Shown here: one piece after another, positions 13,701-27,300 of the stretch | How positions within the stretch are numbered: the first letter of the stretch is position 1 | Layout of the letters: each line of letters starts with the position of its first letter | Source of the DNA: Aphis gossypii | Taxonomy: Eukaryota; Arthropoda; Insecta; Hemiptera; Aphididae | NCBI RefSeq assembly: GCF_020184175.1 | Contig: NC_065531.1 | Location: forward strand, 69,224,604-69,288,603 | Direction: 5' to 3' | Length of the DNA stretch: 64,000 nt | Translations under genes and position numbers: made by a program | The notes under the pieces: model-generated | The model's input: only the letters and a program-made list of their open reading frames with translations | Databases searched by the model: none | Told to the model about the DNA's origin: nothing

Positions 13701-16094
13701 CTTTACAGATTTGAGGGGGACGCTTGTATATAATATACACGAGTTGAAAGTTCCTATTCCTTATCGTCAAGGTGAGAAGTTGTGAAAGGCTATTTTGTTC
13801 ATCTTATACGCTTTCTCTGTATTTACAAAATTGTTAAAAAAAATTCAAATTTCTTAATCTGAAGGATTTAATATATGAAACTTGTATTATTAATATTAAA
13901 TAGTAAATTTATTCATGACTCGCTCATTCCCAAATTAATAATTTTTAATAGAAGAAAATAGAAATTTTATGATATTAGAATAGAAATACGTTTTTCCAAA
14001 TGTGTTTATACTGATCTTACTTCAAAAAAATAAATAATGATATAATATTATAATTTGTAATAAAACTATAAATAATAACTGATATGTGGTATAATCATTA
14101 ATTGCGAATAAGGTGACACGTAGTCCAGAAAAAGAAGAAATATTCTTACATTCGATTAGCATTACAACAATATATTTTTCTGTGCGAATACCTAAGAGTT
14201 GATTAGTGGTCGATTATTGAAGCAGGTAGTCGTTTATTCTCCAGTTCGAACGGGTCATTATGAATATATTATAAATCATAATATTTTATTGTATGTATTT
14301 AGAAACAAAAATTAAATGTAAAAACAAACATAATAAAATTAAAATTAAAATGCTGTAATATAGTAAATGGTATTACAAGGTCCATTACCTACATACAATG
14401 ACATAACAAAATAATTGATTTTATAATACATACATAATATAAATATAATACAATACGAAAAATATGCGCCCATTCGTTTTAATAACATAACTTTCTAAGA
14501 ATGCATTTGAAATTTACAACTGATTCCTAGAAAGGATTGGAAAAATATTAAATTTTGTTTTTATGATATTGAAACTATTTATTAAGTATGTATACCAATA
14601 AATTTAATATATTTTATTGAATTTCACTTTTACCAATTATCGATTTTTGAGTTCTGAATTATTGATAAATTACAAAGACTATCAATAATATGTAAAAACA
14701 CTAAAAATGTATAGTATTATATCATCACCTATATTTAATCACTAGACATCCATGTTTGTGTATTACTGTAAATAATTAATTACTTAAATTTTTAAGTAAT
14801 TTTTAATTTAACTAAATTGTTAATGTAAAAATGGATTCAGCCTGTAAATCATAATATAAATAAATATATGGCCAAGTACAATCAATTATTAAGTACTAAA
14901 GACAGGATTAATAAGTTTTTGCATATTTTTACTTAGACTATGTCACTACGGTATTATATGATTTAATTGTTTGAGTTAACTGATTTCTCGACGTTTCATT
15001 TTGCAACTTATAACTATGTACATTTTATTTTGCTTAAAAATGTATGATTATTCCTATAATATTACTAAATATTTATTTTAGTTAAACAATAAAAATTAAC
15101 AAAACGGCAATGTTAAAAATGATATGTATTATGCTTCGAAATATAAATTGAATTTGATAATCAAATAAAAGACTAAAATTTTAGTGACCATATTGTTAAT
15201 AACCAACAACATTGTTAATGACTTGATGTAGTAGGTATACATATTTTGTATGCCATGCTCATTGCTCATTAAACAAATACTTAATTCAAAAAATTCAATT
15301 TAGAGTTGTAGATAGGTATATACAGAACATACTAAAAAGTAATTTTTTCAAGTGTTACATAGTATATACAGACGTTTTTATTTCTTTTAAATATTAATAT
15401 AATTGTGTTGTTATTGTAAAGATCATAAATCATTAAATATAATATAATTATTAAATTATTTTTGCAAATTTTATTATAATTTATTAGATTAAACGAAAAA
15501 AAAATTATAATTTTTATTTTGGGTATGTACTATACAACATAGAATAATAACATCTTATTCAGAACAATAATAGGACATACAAAACCTGCTTTGAATCATC
15601 TGTATTCTGTATATATTTGCATTTTGTAGTCATTTAAAAAATGATACCTATAGATATTAAAATACATGTATTTAATAAAAATATATTCTGAACGGAAAAT
15701 CATACATAATATATAGCTCGTGGATATTAAGATACCTACTAATAATAAATGTAATTTTATTAGAGTGCAGATAATATTATGTGTTTAAAATAAAAATTAT
15801 TTATAAAAATATTATAACGTCAGTGTTAATTTAACTATCACGATTCCTAGCAATGTTTAAGGTGTAAATTGATCATAATTCACAGACCCGAAGGATATAT
15901 TATATTCGAGCGGTATCCATTGATGAGGAATAATAATATATCTCTTTTCACACAACAATAAAACGCACGCGTTTACAACAAACAATTGGTATAATGTACT
16001 GTAATGGGTGCAATAAAATAAAAGAAGTCTCCACCTACTGACCACCAAGTCATTTCTGTCGGTGGGACCGTTCGAAAATTTCTAAAATTTTACC
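10795..16094. other. Spacer between divergent transporter and T-box genes
   Basis: About 5.3 kb without recognisable coding sequence, containing the 5' flanks of both neighbours. GCGTCTAAACGCAGC (11956-11970) and GCGTCTAACGCAGC (12033-12046) are near-duplicates. A G/C-richer stretch at 13120-13760 has the word GCAGCTATAT twice (about 13581 and 13621). A transposon-end-like ACGGACTACGCCATTG lies near 12680. Short frames here show no family resemblance. Confidence 0.5.
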
Positions 16095-16122
16095 TGCCCA
16101 GTCACTGGGCACTCAGGTGTGA
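16095..16122 (+). promoter_or_regulatory. Palindrome and T-box half-site upstream of the T-box gene
   Basis: TGCCCAGTCACTGGGCA at 16095-16111 is a perfect inverted repeat about one central base. Four bases on, AGGTGTGA at 16115-16122 matches the consensus half-site bound by Brachyury-class proteins. Both lie within 155 bases of the ATG of a T-box gene, so self-regulation is possible. An 8-base match can occur by chance, so function is inference. Confidence 0.4.
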
Positions 16123-16248
16123 ACGAGACAACACTAATGTGAGAAACAAAAATGTGCGTTACTTGTTAATTGTGTTTTCGTGTATTGAATAATTCTTGGT
16201 CCAATTGTGTTTGTATCAAGAAAACAAAAAACAAAACAAAACAAAAAA

Positions 16249-19200
16249 ATGAATATTAATTCGAGAGACATGACTACTTCCGAATTACAGAACTTGACTT
16301 GGGGAAAAAGGCATCAAGTGCGATCAAGATTGTTGGATGCTCAACTTTGGTCTGAGTTCTTAGCTATCAATAATGAAATGATTGTCACAAAAACGGGAAG
16401 GTGAGTTCGTTTAATATCTATTAATTGACTAATTATAAATATTTAAATCGCCCAATACGTCATTGTTTTTAATAAATTAATTTAACTCGATATTCGATAA
16501 GCAATACATTTATAAGTTATAACTAACAAGTTGTCTATACAATCTAAATATACCTATCTAATATAATTGGTCACTATCTATAGTCTTATAATTAGAAATG
16601 TTCCAAAGTTGTTCACATTGATATAATATTATAAAGTCTAAATTGCTATATTATTATGTCTTAATGTCTACCTAATAATAAATTGTATTTATTTGATAAC
16701 TTAAAATTTCTGTTTGTAAAAATTCATACATTCAGATTTGATCATTTAAATGGTTATCTTGATATTTTACGTATACAAATAAATAACCATCATATAAATA
16801 GGTGTATAAAGGAATTTATTAAAAATGCGTCTGTTTTAAACTAAATAAAAAAAAAATTGGGACGACTTTGGCATAATATAGTAATCAATAAAAAATTGAA
16901 AAAAACATTACTTAACTATAAGCTGAATAAAATTTCTCGTTCATTATAATTTTATAATTTAGTGTTTAGACGTGAACACATATGGCAATCATATTTCTCT
17001 AATTAAATAGTAAACATCATACACATTTATTGTAGGATAAATAAACATATTATATAGTTATTGGAAAATGGAAATCTTATGATATTTATATTGTTTTTTA
17101 TTTTTATAGTATTTATTTACTAATAAAAAGAAACAAACTTGTAACATTTAGCACCTTAACTAAAAACGTTGAGAATAGAAGTGGATTTAGAAAAATATTA
17201 ATGTAAATTGTTTATTTAACATTCGGAAAAAACAAATTTAATAATTGTCTATTTTTTAGACAGGCAAGAAAAATTGTATATTTTATTTAGATCCAATAGA
17301 TACACATACAACTATATCAGAACAGATCTTAAAAAAAAAAAATAAACATTAAATATTTTGGCTTCTATATTTAGAATTAAGTATAGGTAATAATATTAGG
17401 TACACCTATATAATTTGACAGAACTATTTATCTATTTAATTTTATCATCATCAGTATACGAGTACCTGTTAATTATAAGTACAATAAGTACATAATATAT
17501 TATGTTGGTTGTAACTTGTAAATATTTAACTATGAATAACTATAGTTTTGTTTCAAAGTCTTATAAATCTTGTAGATTACATATAAGTAGGTGATAATAC
17601 TGAATACACTCGTATAGTCGTATAACACTATAACATATCGATATAACTAATTTTTAAGCCGATAACTTTAGTCAAAGGAGTTTGGTAGGTAAGGGGTTAT
17701 GCCCAACGTATTTTAATTCCTTCCTTTCCCCCTTAGACAAATTGTTGTATATTTGCGAGTTTGCAACCATGATCAAAATACTCTAACTTATAGATATATG
17801 GGTATAATTAAAAACTAAAAAAAAATATTCACTAACTTACAAATGTATCTTAGGAGAATGTTTCCGGTGATTAAAACGCAAGTTACCGGGTTGTGTCCAG
17901 GAGATATGTACACTGTATTTTTGGAGTTTGTGCAAGTGGTTGGACAACGATGGAAGTACATAAATAGCGAGTGGTCGCCAACCACCACGTCGGACCCGGC
18001 TACAAAGAACCCATTTTATAAACACCCGGAATCACCGAATTTTGGCAAACATTGGATGGATCAACCGATTTCATTTGCTAAAATCAAACTTACCAACAGA
18101 CCGGATAATCCGGGACAGGTACCTACCTATAATGCCGCTACCTATAAATCATAAAAATAAATATAAAACCGAAAGTTCTATAGTTTATAATTAGGTAACA
18201 ATTAATTTTACACCTATCGACGTGTAATAATATACCTAATGTAACCACTAACCAGTAAAATCACTCGGCCATTCGGTAGGTACTCTGTATTTGAGTACTT
18301 TATCTCAGCTTAGTCGTAAACGATTTGTTTTCTTCATCTTCGTGAACATTAATCAATTTCAAAGTTTTTGTACAGTAAAAAAAATGCAAAAGAAATGTTT
18401 TTATTTTCTTGAATTACAACAGTGAGCAGACTATAGATCACTTGAATGGGAATGCCATTTGTTTTAAATTATATTACATTTTTACATCATATTATTACCT
18501 ATCATATTAAACGAACATTATGTAACCTATACCCAGGTATAGGCTTATTAGTAATTAGGTATACCTGAGTATTTTGCATAAGAAAAAACAATATTTGTTA
18601 TTTGTAAGAGTAAATTAAAGATTCGGCCTTGATAAAATAAATTGACTAGCTATTTTATTTTATAGACTCATTTAAATTCATTACATCAATATGAGACTAA
18701 ACTTCATATAGTCAAAGTTGGAGATCCGGATGATGTACAAATTTTTGCAATGCCTCAGACCAGGTTTATGGCAGTCACAGCTTATCAAAATGAAGAGGTA
18801 ACAGCTACAAATTAAAACTTATCATAATATACCTAATTTGAGTACTTATTTGACTATTAGATAGGTACCTAAACCTATCAACGGCAAGTACCAAAAAGTT
18901 CATTAGGAATTTAATAGGAATGTTAAATGTTAATACCTATGTATTTAGTACCTATCCAATGCTTATTTTACAAAATAGTTACCTTCACATATAAATACTA
19001 GCTTACTTAATACTTACATAGTACATTACATTAGGTAAGTATCTCCATCGGAATGTCTCTTAACTCTCATATTTTAATTTCATTAATCATTATTTATATG
19101 ATGTTATCAATTTACCTTATTGGTCAGCTCGATAACAAATGGCCTTATAAAGTATTTTGTAATATACCTATGTATATATATATATATATATATATGTATA

Positions 19201-19816
19201 ATTATTGACATTTTAAGTCATTTGTACTAATAGAGGTTCATGATTTCCTACATCTATTCTATGAGACAAATAGTGACACCTGTGTAATTGATTTAATTGA
19301 ATATAGTAATATACATGTGATTAGTAATTATAGATATATAATGTTGAAAATTGTATATTAAAATAATGTCTTTAGGTGACCAAACTTAAAATCAAATATA
19401 ATCCATTTGCTAAGGCGTTTAAAGACACCAAAGTCAAAGCTGAGGAAAAGGATAGAAGAGAACACCAAGATGTTTATCAGCCAGCACTTGGATACGGTAT
19501 AATAAATAATCATAAATCCTAGTCTCATACTTCAATACAAGAATTATATTCAATATAATATTGTATCTTTTTAAATGCAGAAAGCAGCTTGAATTTTTCT
19601 CACCAAGAGAATTATAATACAACAACATCTGACGATTGGTTATCTCAGTATGGAGGCCAAAGAGAACAAATGAACCGATGTCAATGTACGGCTTGTTATT
19701 TTGTTAAGCCACAAGTTAATCATAAAAAGTGTGTCCCAATTTATGGTTCCGGTCAAGACGATGAACATTCCACGTATCAGCCAGCATCCTACAGTTGGAC
19801 ACAATTAGGAGGATAA
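16249..19816 (+). CDS. byn: Brachyury-type T-box transcription factor
   Basis: DNA-binding transcription factor. Brachyury/brachyenteron proteins act in hindgut and posterior development. Exons are 16249-16400, 17854-18118, 18666-18797, 19376-19496 and 19581-19816, giving 301 residues. The T-box runs from about residue 28 to 208: LWSEF..NNEMIVTKTGRRMFPV, RWKYINSEW, HPESPNFGKHWM, ISFAKIKLTN, LNSLHQYETKLHIVKV, TRFMAVTAYQNEEVT and LKIKYNPFAKAF. RWKY, SPNFG and YNPFAKAF favour the Brachyury class over Tbx1, Tbx2 or Dorsocross. The tail is only about 90 residues, has a small cysteine cluster (CQCTAC...KKC) and ends YSWTQLGG, shorter than usual for Brachyury. The start is the first in-frame ATG; upstream only a GTG is in frame. 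T-box identity is firm, subclass likely. Confidence 0.9.
19173..19194. repeat. (TA)n microsatellite in T-box intron 3
   Basis: Uninterrupted TA repeat of about 11 units inside the third intron of the T-box gene. It is likely length-variable. Confidence 0.9.
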
Positions 19817-21229
19817 CGTAAAACATATACCTAACATTTATGTATTTTTACAGCCTGATATGTTGACTGTTTTAATTTAATTATTATTTGATTTGGGTTG
19901 TATTTTGTACAAATTATGTTATTAATCATTGTTACAGTTGATGTATGTGTATATTTATAATACATCATATAAGATTTGACGTGGAATTTTTTTCACTGCT
20001 CATGTTTTTCAATTTTAATTGATATGATATTGATTTGCCAGAAAATGTATCAAAAAAAAAACAATTTTTGTCTTAAAAACTAATTTATTACTAACATGCA
20101 CATTTTTCCTCTGACAGAACTCGTGAGCTATCCAATTTAATGAATAAATAACAATTCATTTTTAAATAGAAATAGTTTAATACATTTTTTAAATTAATTG
20201 CTATAATTCAACACATAGTAAAAAAATGTAGGAACATCATAATTAAATTAATGTACTCTTAGTATATTGTTTAGATAGCATTCCTCCATTCTGTTATATA
20301 TATATATTTATTTTTATAATTTAATGAATAAATAATATTAAGCATTAATAATATATTAATGTCTATAATTATTGAAAAAATATACTCTACAGTAAAAAAT
20401 GTATACTTCTTGTTTTTTTTGTAAATGTTGATATATTTTAATGATGGTATATTTAGGATTGTGACTAAGGGGATTTGTAAAAGAGCTTTTAAAAATGTAA
20501 AGGTGGGTGGTAAATAATTTAATGTTAACTATTTTACTAAGACTAGAGAGATCAAATTTAATATATTAATACAATATCTAATATTGTAATAATATACATT
20601 TATAATAATAGCATAATTAATTTTATTTAAAAGTTTAACGAAAAAAGAAATTTGAATATGTCATAATTTATAACAGTGGGTTTGAATAGTCATTGGACTA
20701 TTTAAAAAATGTTATTTTAAAATCAATTATAAAACTTATAAGTACCTATGTTTGTTATATTTAATATTAAATATGTATGTATTAAAAATTTCATAGATGG
20801 CCATGTAATAATATTTGAATGATGATTAATTTAGTTGTATAAATTTGGCTATCTATTATTACACTGACAAAGTGCATCAGCCATTGTAAATAATGCCGAG
20901 TTGATTTTATTTTCTTCATTTATGGTTTGATTTTGATATACAACAAGCAATTTTATTATTATTTGGTCACTCTTAATATTGTCTTATTACCATCATTGGT
21001 AATAAGTAATAACATATTAATTGTACCCAAATCACATGTTATGACAATATTAATGGTATATCTTTTTTTTTATATTAAGCTAATAACGTTAGAACTTAAT
21101 ACTTTAATACAATTTAAAAAAAATAAACATGAAAAGTTTTATTTAAAAAGTTATAATAATAAAATCAATGGTACATAATATTAAGTAATAATTAGATTAA
21201 GAATTGATATTCTTGATTAAAAAAATCTA
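19817..21229. other. Intergenic 3' region between converging T-box and CLASRP genes
   Basis: Contains the 3' untranslated region of the T-box gene, with an AATAAA at 20143-20148, and the 3' flank of CLASRP. The 83-codon frame at 20927-21178 is AT-rich with a skewed hydrophobic make-up, resembles no family I know and is not called as a gene. Confidence 0.55.
20143..20148 (+). promoter_or_regulatory. Poly(A) signal AATAAA of the T-box gene
   Basis: Canonical hexamer about 330 bases after the T-box stop codon; a plausible 3' end. Other AATAAA words farther down (for example near 20325) could also be used. Confidence 0.4.
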
Positions 21230-21235
21230 TTTATT
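21230..21235 (-). promoter_or_regulatory. Poly(A) signal AATAAA for the proposed last CLASRP exon
   Basis: TTTATT on plus reads AATAAA on minus, 73 bases after the stop of the proposed final CLASRP exon. Its position supports that exon as the real 3' end. Confidence 0.5.
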
Positions 21236-21307
21236 TTATAAGAATCTTAATATTATTGATTACTTTTAATCCTGAATCCTGATAAGCCTTAAACTCACTT
21301 CCAGCAA

Positions 21308-24300
21308 TCAATCATAATCTACAAGTGGCCTGAAAAAATAAAAAATACTTATAAATACAATTTACACTAATAATTTACAAATTAAAAATAAATGGTTAAA
21401 TTTATTGAAAAATGAGTTACATACATTTGTATTTAGTTTATAAGAATAATAAAATAGTCATCACTAATATATTAAATTTTTAATTAATCGAAAAATTATG
21501 AATCTTTCTAAATATTTAGAAAATGGGATACATTAGCAGATCAAAATAAAACACTAATAATTGCCAATCTATTACATTTTTTTAAATTCACGCATTTATT
21601 TTTAAAAATAGTTAAGAAGAAATTAAAACCAGATTCAAAACTAATCATACATTATATGATAATAATCAACAATCAACAATTGTTTCCTATTCACTAGTTC
21701 CATTAATAATGCATTTATTGAAAACAAAAAAGTAGACTTAACATACTCAGACAAAACATATGATCAAGTTAATGACAACATAATTATCCAACAACTTGAA
21801 TCTATAAGACTAAATAAAAGTATACTTAATTAGTTCAAATCCAATTTTAGTGACAGAGTAAATTAATAAACTTTTTCCAATCAGTCTACAATTAATGATA
21901 TAGATGTAAATCCAACAAAAAATATTGTATTTAAAAGAAAAAGTTATGTATTGTAAAAAATATATTAATTTTAATAGCAATATGAGTGGTAAACCAATAA
22001 TGGTCTTAAATTCAATTAAAATCTTAAGATATATAATCTCAAGATAGCAAATTGTATTTAAAGTAACACATATGGGTAATATTATAAACAATTGTCTGGA
22101 TTTGTAAAAAGATATCTAAGAATTAAATTTAATCACAGTCAAGTTCTAATATGCATTGTTAATACTATGTTCGCAGTTAAAATATTGTAGCATAATGTGG
22201 AATCCAGTATTTAATGTAGACATTCAAAAGATTGAAAAAGTATAAAATAATATTGTAAATATATGAGCTATAAGTAAATTGATATAAATATAGATTTTCA
22301 GAATAACACCTTAATTTAGCTAATAATTAATATACTAAAAAAAAAAAAAAAGAATCTGAAATGATTTTTTATTTTTTTTTACAAACTTTAAAACGGATTG
22401 ATTGATGTCCCTAAAAGTATTGAAGAGTTTAAGTTTAGTATATTCATAAAAACCAAAAAAATACAAGATTTTAAACATTATAAAATATTATAAACACATA
22501 CCTCTTTCAAAATCTAACAGAATTCAAGGATTTCAAGGAAATCGTACATTTAATACCAAATATGAAATAAGTAAATAAAGTGAATAAATTGCCTACAGAA
22601 TTAATGTCTTTTATCTAATAAAAAAAAAAATATGTATTACTATTAAAAATTATAAAATACTACTACTTGAATATTCTGATTTTTTTTTTTCTTGAATACT
22701 AAATTGTTTGATACGAAAGATAATATGATAATGCTAGTGCAATAAAGATTAAATACATTCCATATTGTTAAACTACTAGTTAGAAATAACAATGGAAATA
22801 TATAACTTAAAATAAGATAATTATAGGTATTAAAAGAAAATATTTTACATAAAATATTAAAATATGCATACAAATTTTATAAAAACAGAGAAATATGCCT
22901 TTTCAGTTTTTGTTTTTATTGTATTTAAAGATTTCTGGCTTTGTCTGTTTTAAATTAAAAATACATAAGAAAATTTGTTATTTTAACACTTCTGAACCCT
23001 ACTTATTACCATTAGCCTAATATAAATAACAGTAACAGTATTTGTTTATACATTTTGTTACCAGTTATTTTATTATAACTTTATCATTTATAAATAAATA
23101 ATTATTTTTACCAATTTATTTTATATAAAAGTATAATAACCTAAAACAAAAACAGCAATATTATACTGAATTATTATGAGATCATTGTTCCAATAAATTG
23201 AAGTGTTTTTTTTTTGTGTATATTTACACAATTAGTAGTTGATAAAATATTTTGATTATTAAAAATGGGGGATTTTTGATGGTAAATTGGATCTAGTTTG
23301 TACTTGAAGAGGCCAAAATAAAAATTTTCAGTATTTTTTTTATAATTAGAAAAATAACCGACATTTTTATATAAATCAAATTCTTACAAATTAATTGTTT
23401 TATTGGTTGAACTTGAGTAAGAATAACCATAAATACTTGAAATTTTCAAAATATTTTCAACTCCTGTTTTTAGCTATTTAAAGGCATAAGCAATATAAGA
23501 CTTTCTTTTTCTATAAATGTCAAACTTTTAATTTTTATACCTAAGAATTTAAAATTGTATACAAGGTTTTTTTAACCTAACATATATAAATAAAAAAATT
23601 CTCCTGGAGAGCAAATTAAATTCAAATTTTTATTCACTAGTTAAATAATTGTAATTGAAGGCATGGTGATTGATTTCAGGGTACTATTGCCAATTGAAAA
23701 AAAGAGAATAGTACATATTGAAAAAATAATGATTTGATTGAATTAACAATTTTAAAATGATAAGTAAAAATAATATGGTATAAATATATCATATCATATA
23801 TCATAAATTATTAATTAGTTATTAATAATATAATAAATGCAATATTTTTGGAATAATTTTATCAACCTACTGTAATACTATGAGCAAAAAAATAAACATG
23901 ATTTTGATAGCTATATCAAAAAACATACTACGAAATATACTTATTGATATACGGTGACAGATGCTCTCTGCTCATAATCTTTTTCAAATACAATGATGTA
24001 TCGATGAATTCAAATTTAACATACCAACAATAGTGACCAATTCAACACTTAATGTACAGCAGAGTGCTATCCACTTTTTTTTATGAAAACTTATATGTTT
24101 TAATTTGAAAATCTTAAACTTGAATGTAAATGAAACAAATATTTAGCTAATTATTTTTATAGCTAACTTACATTTGTTGTTTACATTTTTAATGTATTAA
24201 CTTATTTTTAACTTAAATTTTTTTTTAATGTAATGATAAAAATAATTGGCTTAAGTTTAAACAATACTCACTTTAAATTGGGTTGTACTTTAGTATTTGA

Positions 24301-27300
24301 CACATAACGTTTTGGACTTGCTTCATATGTTATTTTGACAGCTGGACGATCCATATTTTCCCTTTTAGTGCGATCTGGAAATTCCCTTTGCTTAATTTCC
24401 TTTCTAACTGGACTTTCCCTATGCTGTTTTAATTCTTTTTTAATGGGACTATCCCTTGATTTTATTTCCTTTCTACTTGGACTGTCTCTTCTATCTACTC
24501 TTCTATCTCTCCTTTCAGGGCTACGACGGTAACGATAATCATCTCTACGATCATAATCCCGTCTATCATCTCTTCTATATCTATCTCTTTCTTCACTTCT
24601 TCTAGACCTTCTCTTATCATCACTTCTAGACCGACGACGTCGATCACCACTTTTAGACCTTCGGCGTCCACCACTTCTTGATCTAGATCTACGTCCACCA
24701 CTTCTTGATCTGGATCTACGCCTACGACTTCGATACCTAAAATTGAATATAAATTAGAATATTAAAATTAACAGAAACAATTTAACTTTATGAATATTTA
24801 GTTGTATTATACCTGGAATAGTTTGAACTTGAACTTGAGCTACTAGAACTACTAGATTTTGAACGCGATTTAGATCGTGACGATGAAGAACTATTCTCAG
24901 GATGACGTAACTGTCGTCTCCTAAAACAAGTAAATAATAATAAAAATATTAAACATTAGATAATAGTACAATACATACTTTCTCCTCATTTTTAATGACA
25001 ACTCTTTGATTTCTTCTTCTCGTTCAATTTGCTCTCTTTCCATTTTAAGTTCTCGTTCTCTTTGAGCTTTTTTATCGGCTTTATCTAAAAACCAAAAAGA
25101 TATGTTATACACTGAACTATAAATAAAATAATATTACATTATTTTTCTAATACAGAAAATGTTGACTTTAAAAACTTCTTCACAAAAAAAGTGAACTATT
25201 AGTAATACTACTGACATTGTTTGTTAAGCAAAACTTTCATTTTTCGTTTCATTAATTCTTGTGGAGTCGGTTTGCTGTCATTTGAGCCTTGCTGTAAACA
25301 TATTATGTTATAATTACATCTAATTCTACAAGCTATAATCAATATAATTATATTAAAGAGATTATTTATTATTATAAATTTTCATTTGTTTTAAAATTCA
25401 TAATCCCCTAGAATTCTGATTTATTTTTATTCGCAACATGCTAATGTACTCTTGCGATATATTAACAAATTACTGACTTTTTTGCTGGAAGAAGAAAGAC
25501 TGAGATCTGGTAATCTAAAATAAATAATACAATTTTCAATAAAAAAATAATACATATAAAGAATTAGGCAGCTTACGGAGGTTTAGTGTTATTTGTATTT
25601 TTATCTTTGTCATCATCATCTGAAATACTTAATTCTGACGATGAGTCATTTCCTCTACGACCATAATATCTGAAAAAAAAAAACAATGACAATGTTTCAC
25701 AAAATAAATAGAATCCTATGAATAAATATTACTACCGTTGAACAGGCGGTGGTTTTTGAACAGCTGGTAATTGTACATTGTTCCTATTGATAGAAGAATA
25801 TAAAATTATAAAATTAATATCATAAATATATTAAATACACTTAAAATTAAAATCAAACTATCATTAAATTATAATGAAAATTGATTATAGCTACACTCTG
25901 TTCAGTTTAAGAGTACACCGTCTTAGTAAAAAAACAGGTGGTGGTAGCAGCGATAAGAATGATTAATAGGTGGACACCATTACCGATAACCAGTAGTAGA
26001 GAGATATACGCGGAAACAACGAATGTTTGTCCGCTGTTCAGTGTGCTCTTAAATTTAATAGAGTAGTGATTTGCAAGATAGGTAAATAATGATTTACTTG
26101 TTATATCAATACTAAATTGATTAACAGTAAAATCTATTTAAGAGTCAATTTCCATTGTAATATATCAAATTATTAAAAAAACAGAAAAATTCCAAACCTA
26201 ATAGGTGACACTGATTTATTTCGACTTCGTGATCTATACCGACGACTACGACTCTTAGATAATGATCTAGATTTTCGACGAGGGGATCTTGAACGAGAAC
26301 AGCGTTTTTTTCTTGAATGATTTTTTGAAGATTTTGATCTAAAAACACAAAATTTTAAATTATAAAAAATAACTAAAATAATTGGTCTAATTTGTATGCC
26401 TGAACAAAAAATATAATGGATACAATTTTAATTTTAGATATTACTTTATAACTTTAACATCAATATTAATAAAATAAAATCATTATAATTAAGTATTTAC
26501 TTTGAGCCTGTTTTCGATTTGTCATTTGTCGTAGGTTCTTCATCACCAAAACTAGTTATATAAGTTACTTGGCCTGAATTTTCAGGAGTGGGTGAACGTG
26601 ATGTCATCATTGATGATAGTTGATCAAAATCAGTATAGCTAGGACTTTTTCTTGTTGCATAACTAAAAAAGGTTATTAAAATAATTTATAACAGGATTAT
26701 AATAAAATAAATTCAATTTTTCAAAATAAATACCTGAGTGGACTTAATGCTTTGCCTTCTAATGCTTTTAATCGAAAAGCTCTACGTTCTCTTCTAGATC
26801 TTCTTCCCTAAGTACAATATTTAAAATTAAAATTTATATTTAATGAATAAAATAAAATAATTTTTAAATTTGATTTAAAGATTCAATTTCGTTGTTAATT
26901 TTTACTTGAAACCTAATTGGTTCAATAATAATAATAATTGAATTAAATTATAAGAAAAAAAACCTATATATAAAATAATATTTATAGTTCATTTAATAGC
27001 TTACAATACAACAATGGTTATTAGTTTAAATAGAGAAGATTAGTGTGACAACGCGTCTGGTTCCAAACAAACCATTATCTAGGTTCATTCCATAAGAAAT
27101 GCATTGACCATTTATTTTTTTTTGATTCATTTGGGTTTTTAATCCTTTTAAATTGCATTCTTATTTTTGAAACTGATCTTATAGTTTTGTATGCATCAGA
27201 AACTGGAGGTCTTTTAACTATGTTCAATTAAGTTTATTTTTAAATATAAATATTGGTTAAATATATATTTCAATATGCATACAAAAAACTTTAAGATCAG

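Noticed and set aside
20927..22091. Hydrophobic frames at 20927-21178 (plus) and 21810-22091 (minus)
   Set aside because: They are AT-rich chance frames. The second lies on the opposite strand of the LINE fossil.
24335..24701. Frames overlapping CLASRP exon 15 on both strands
   Set aside because: They are shadows of the arginine/serine-rich coding exon in other frames.
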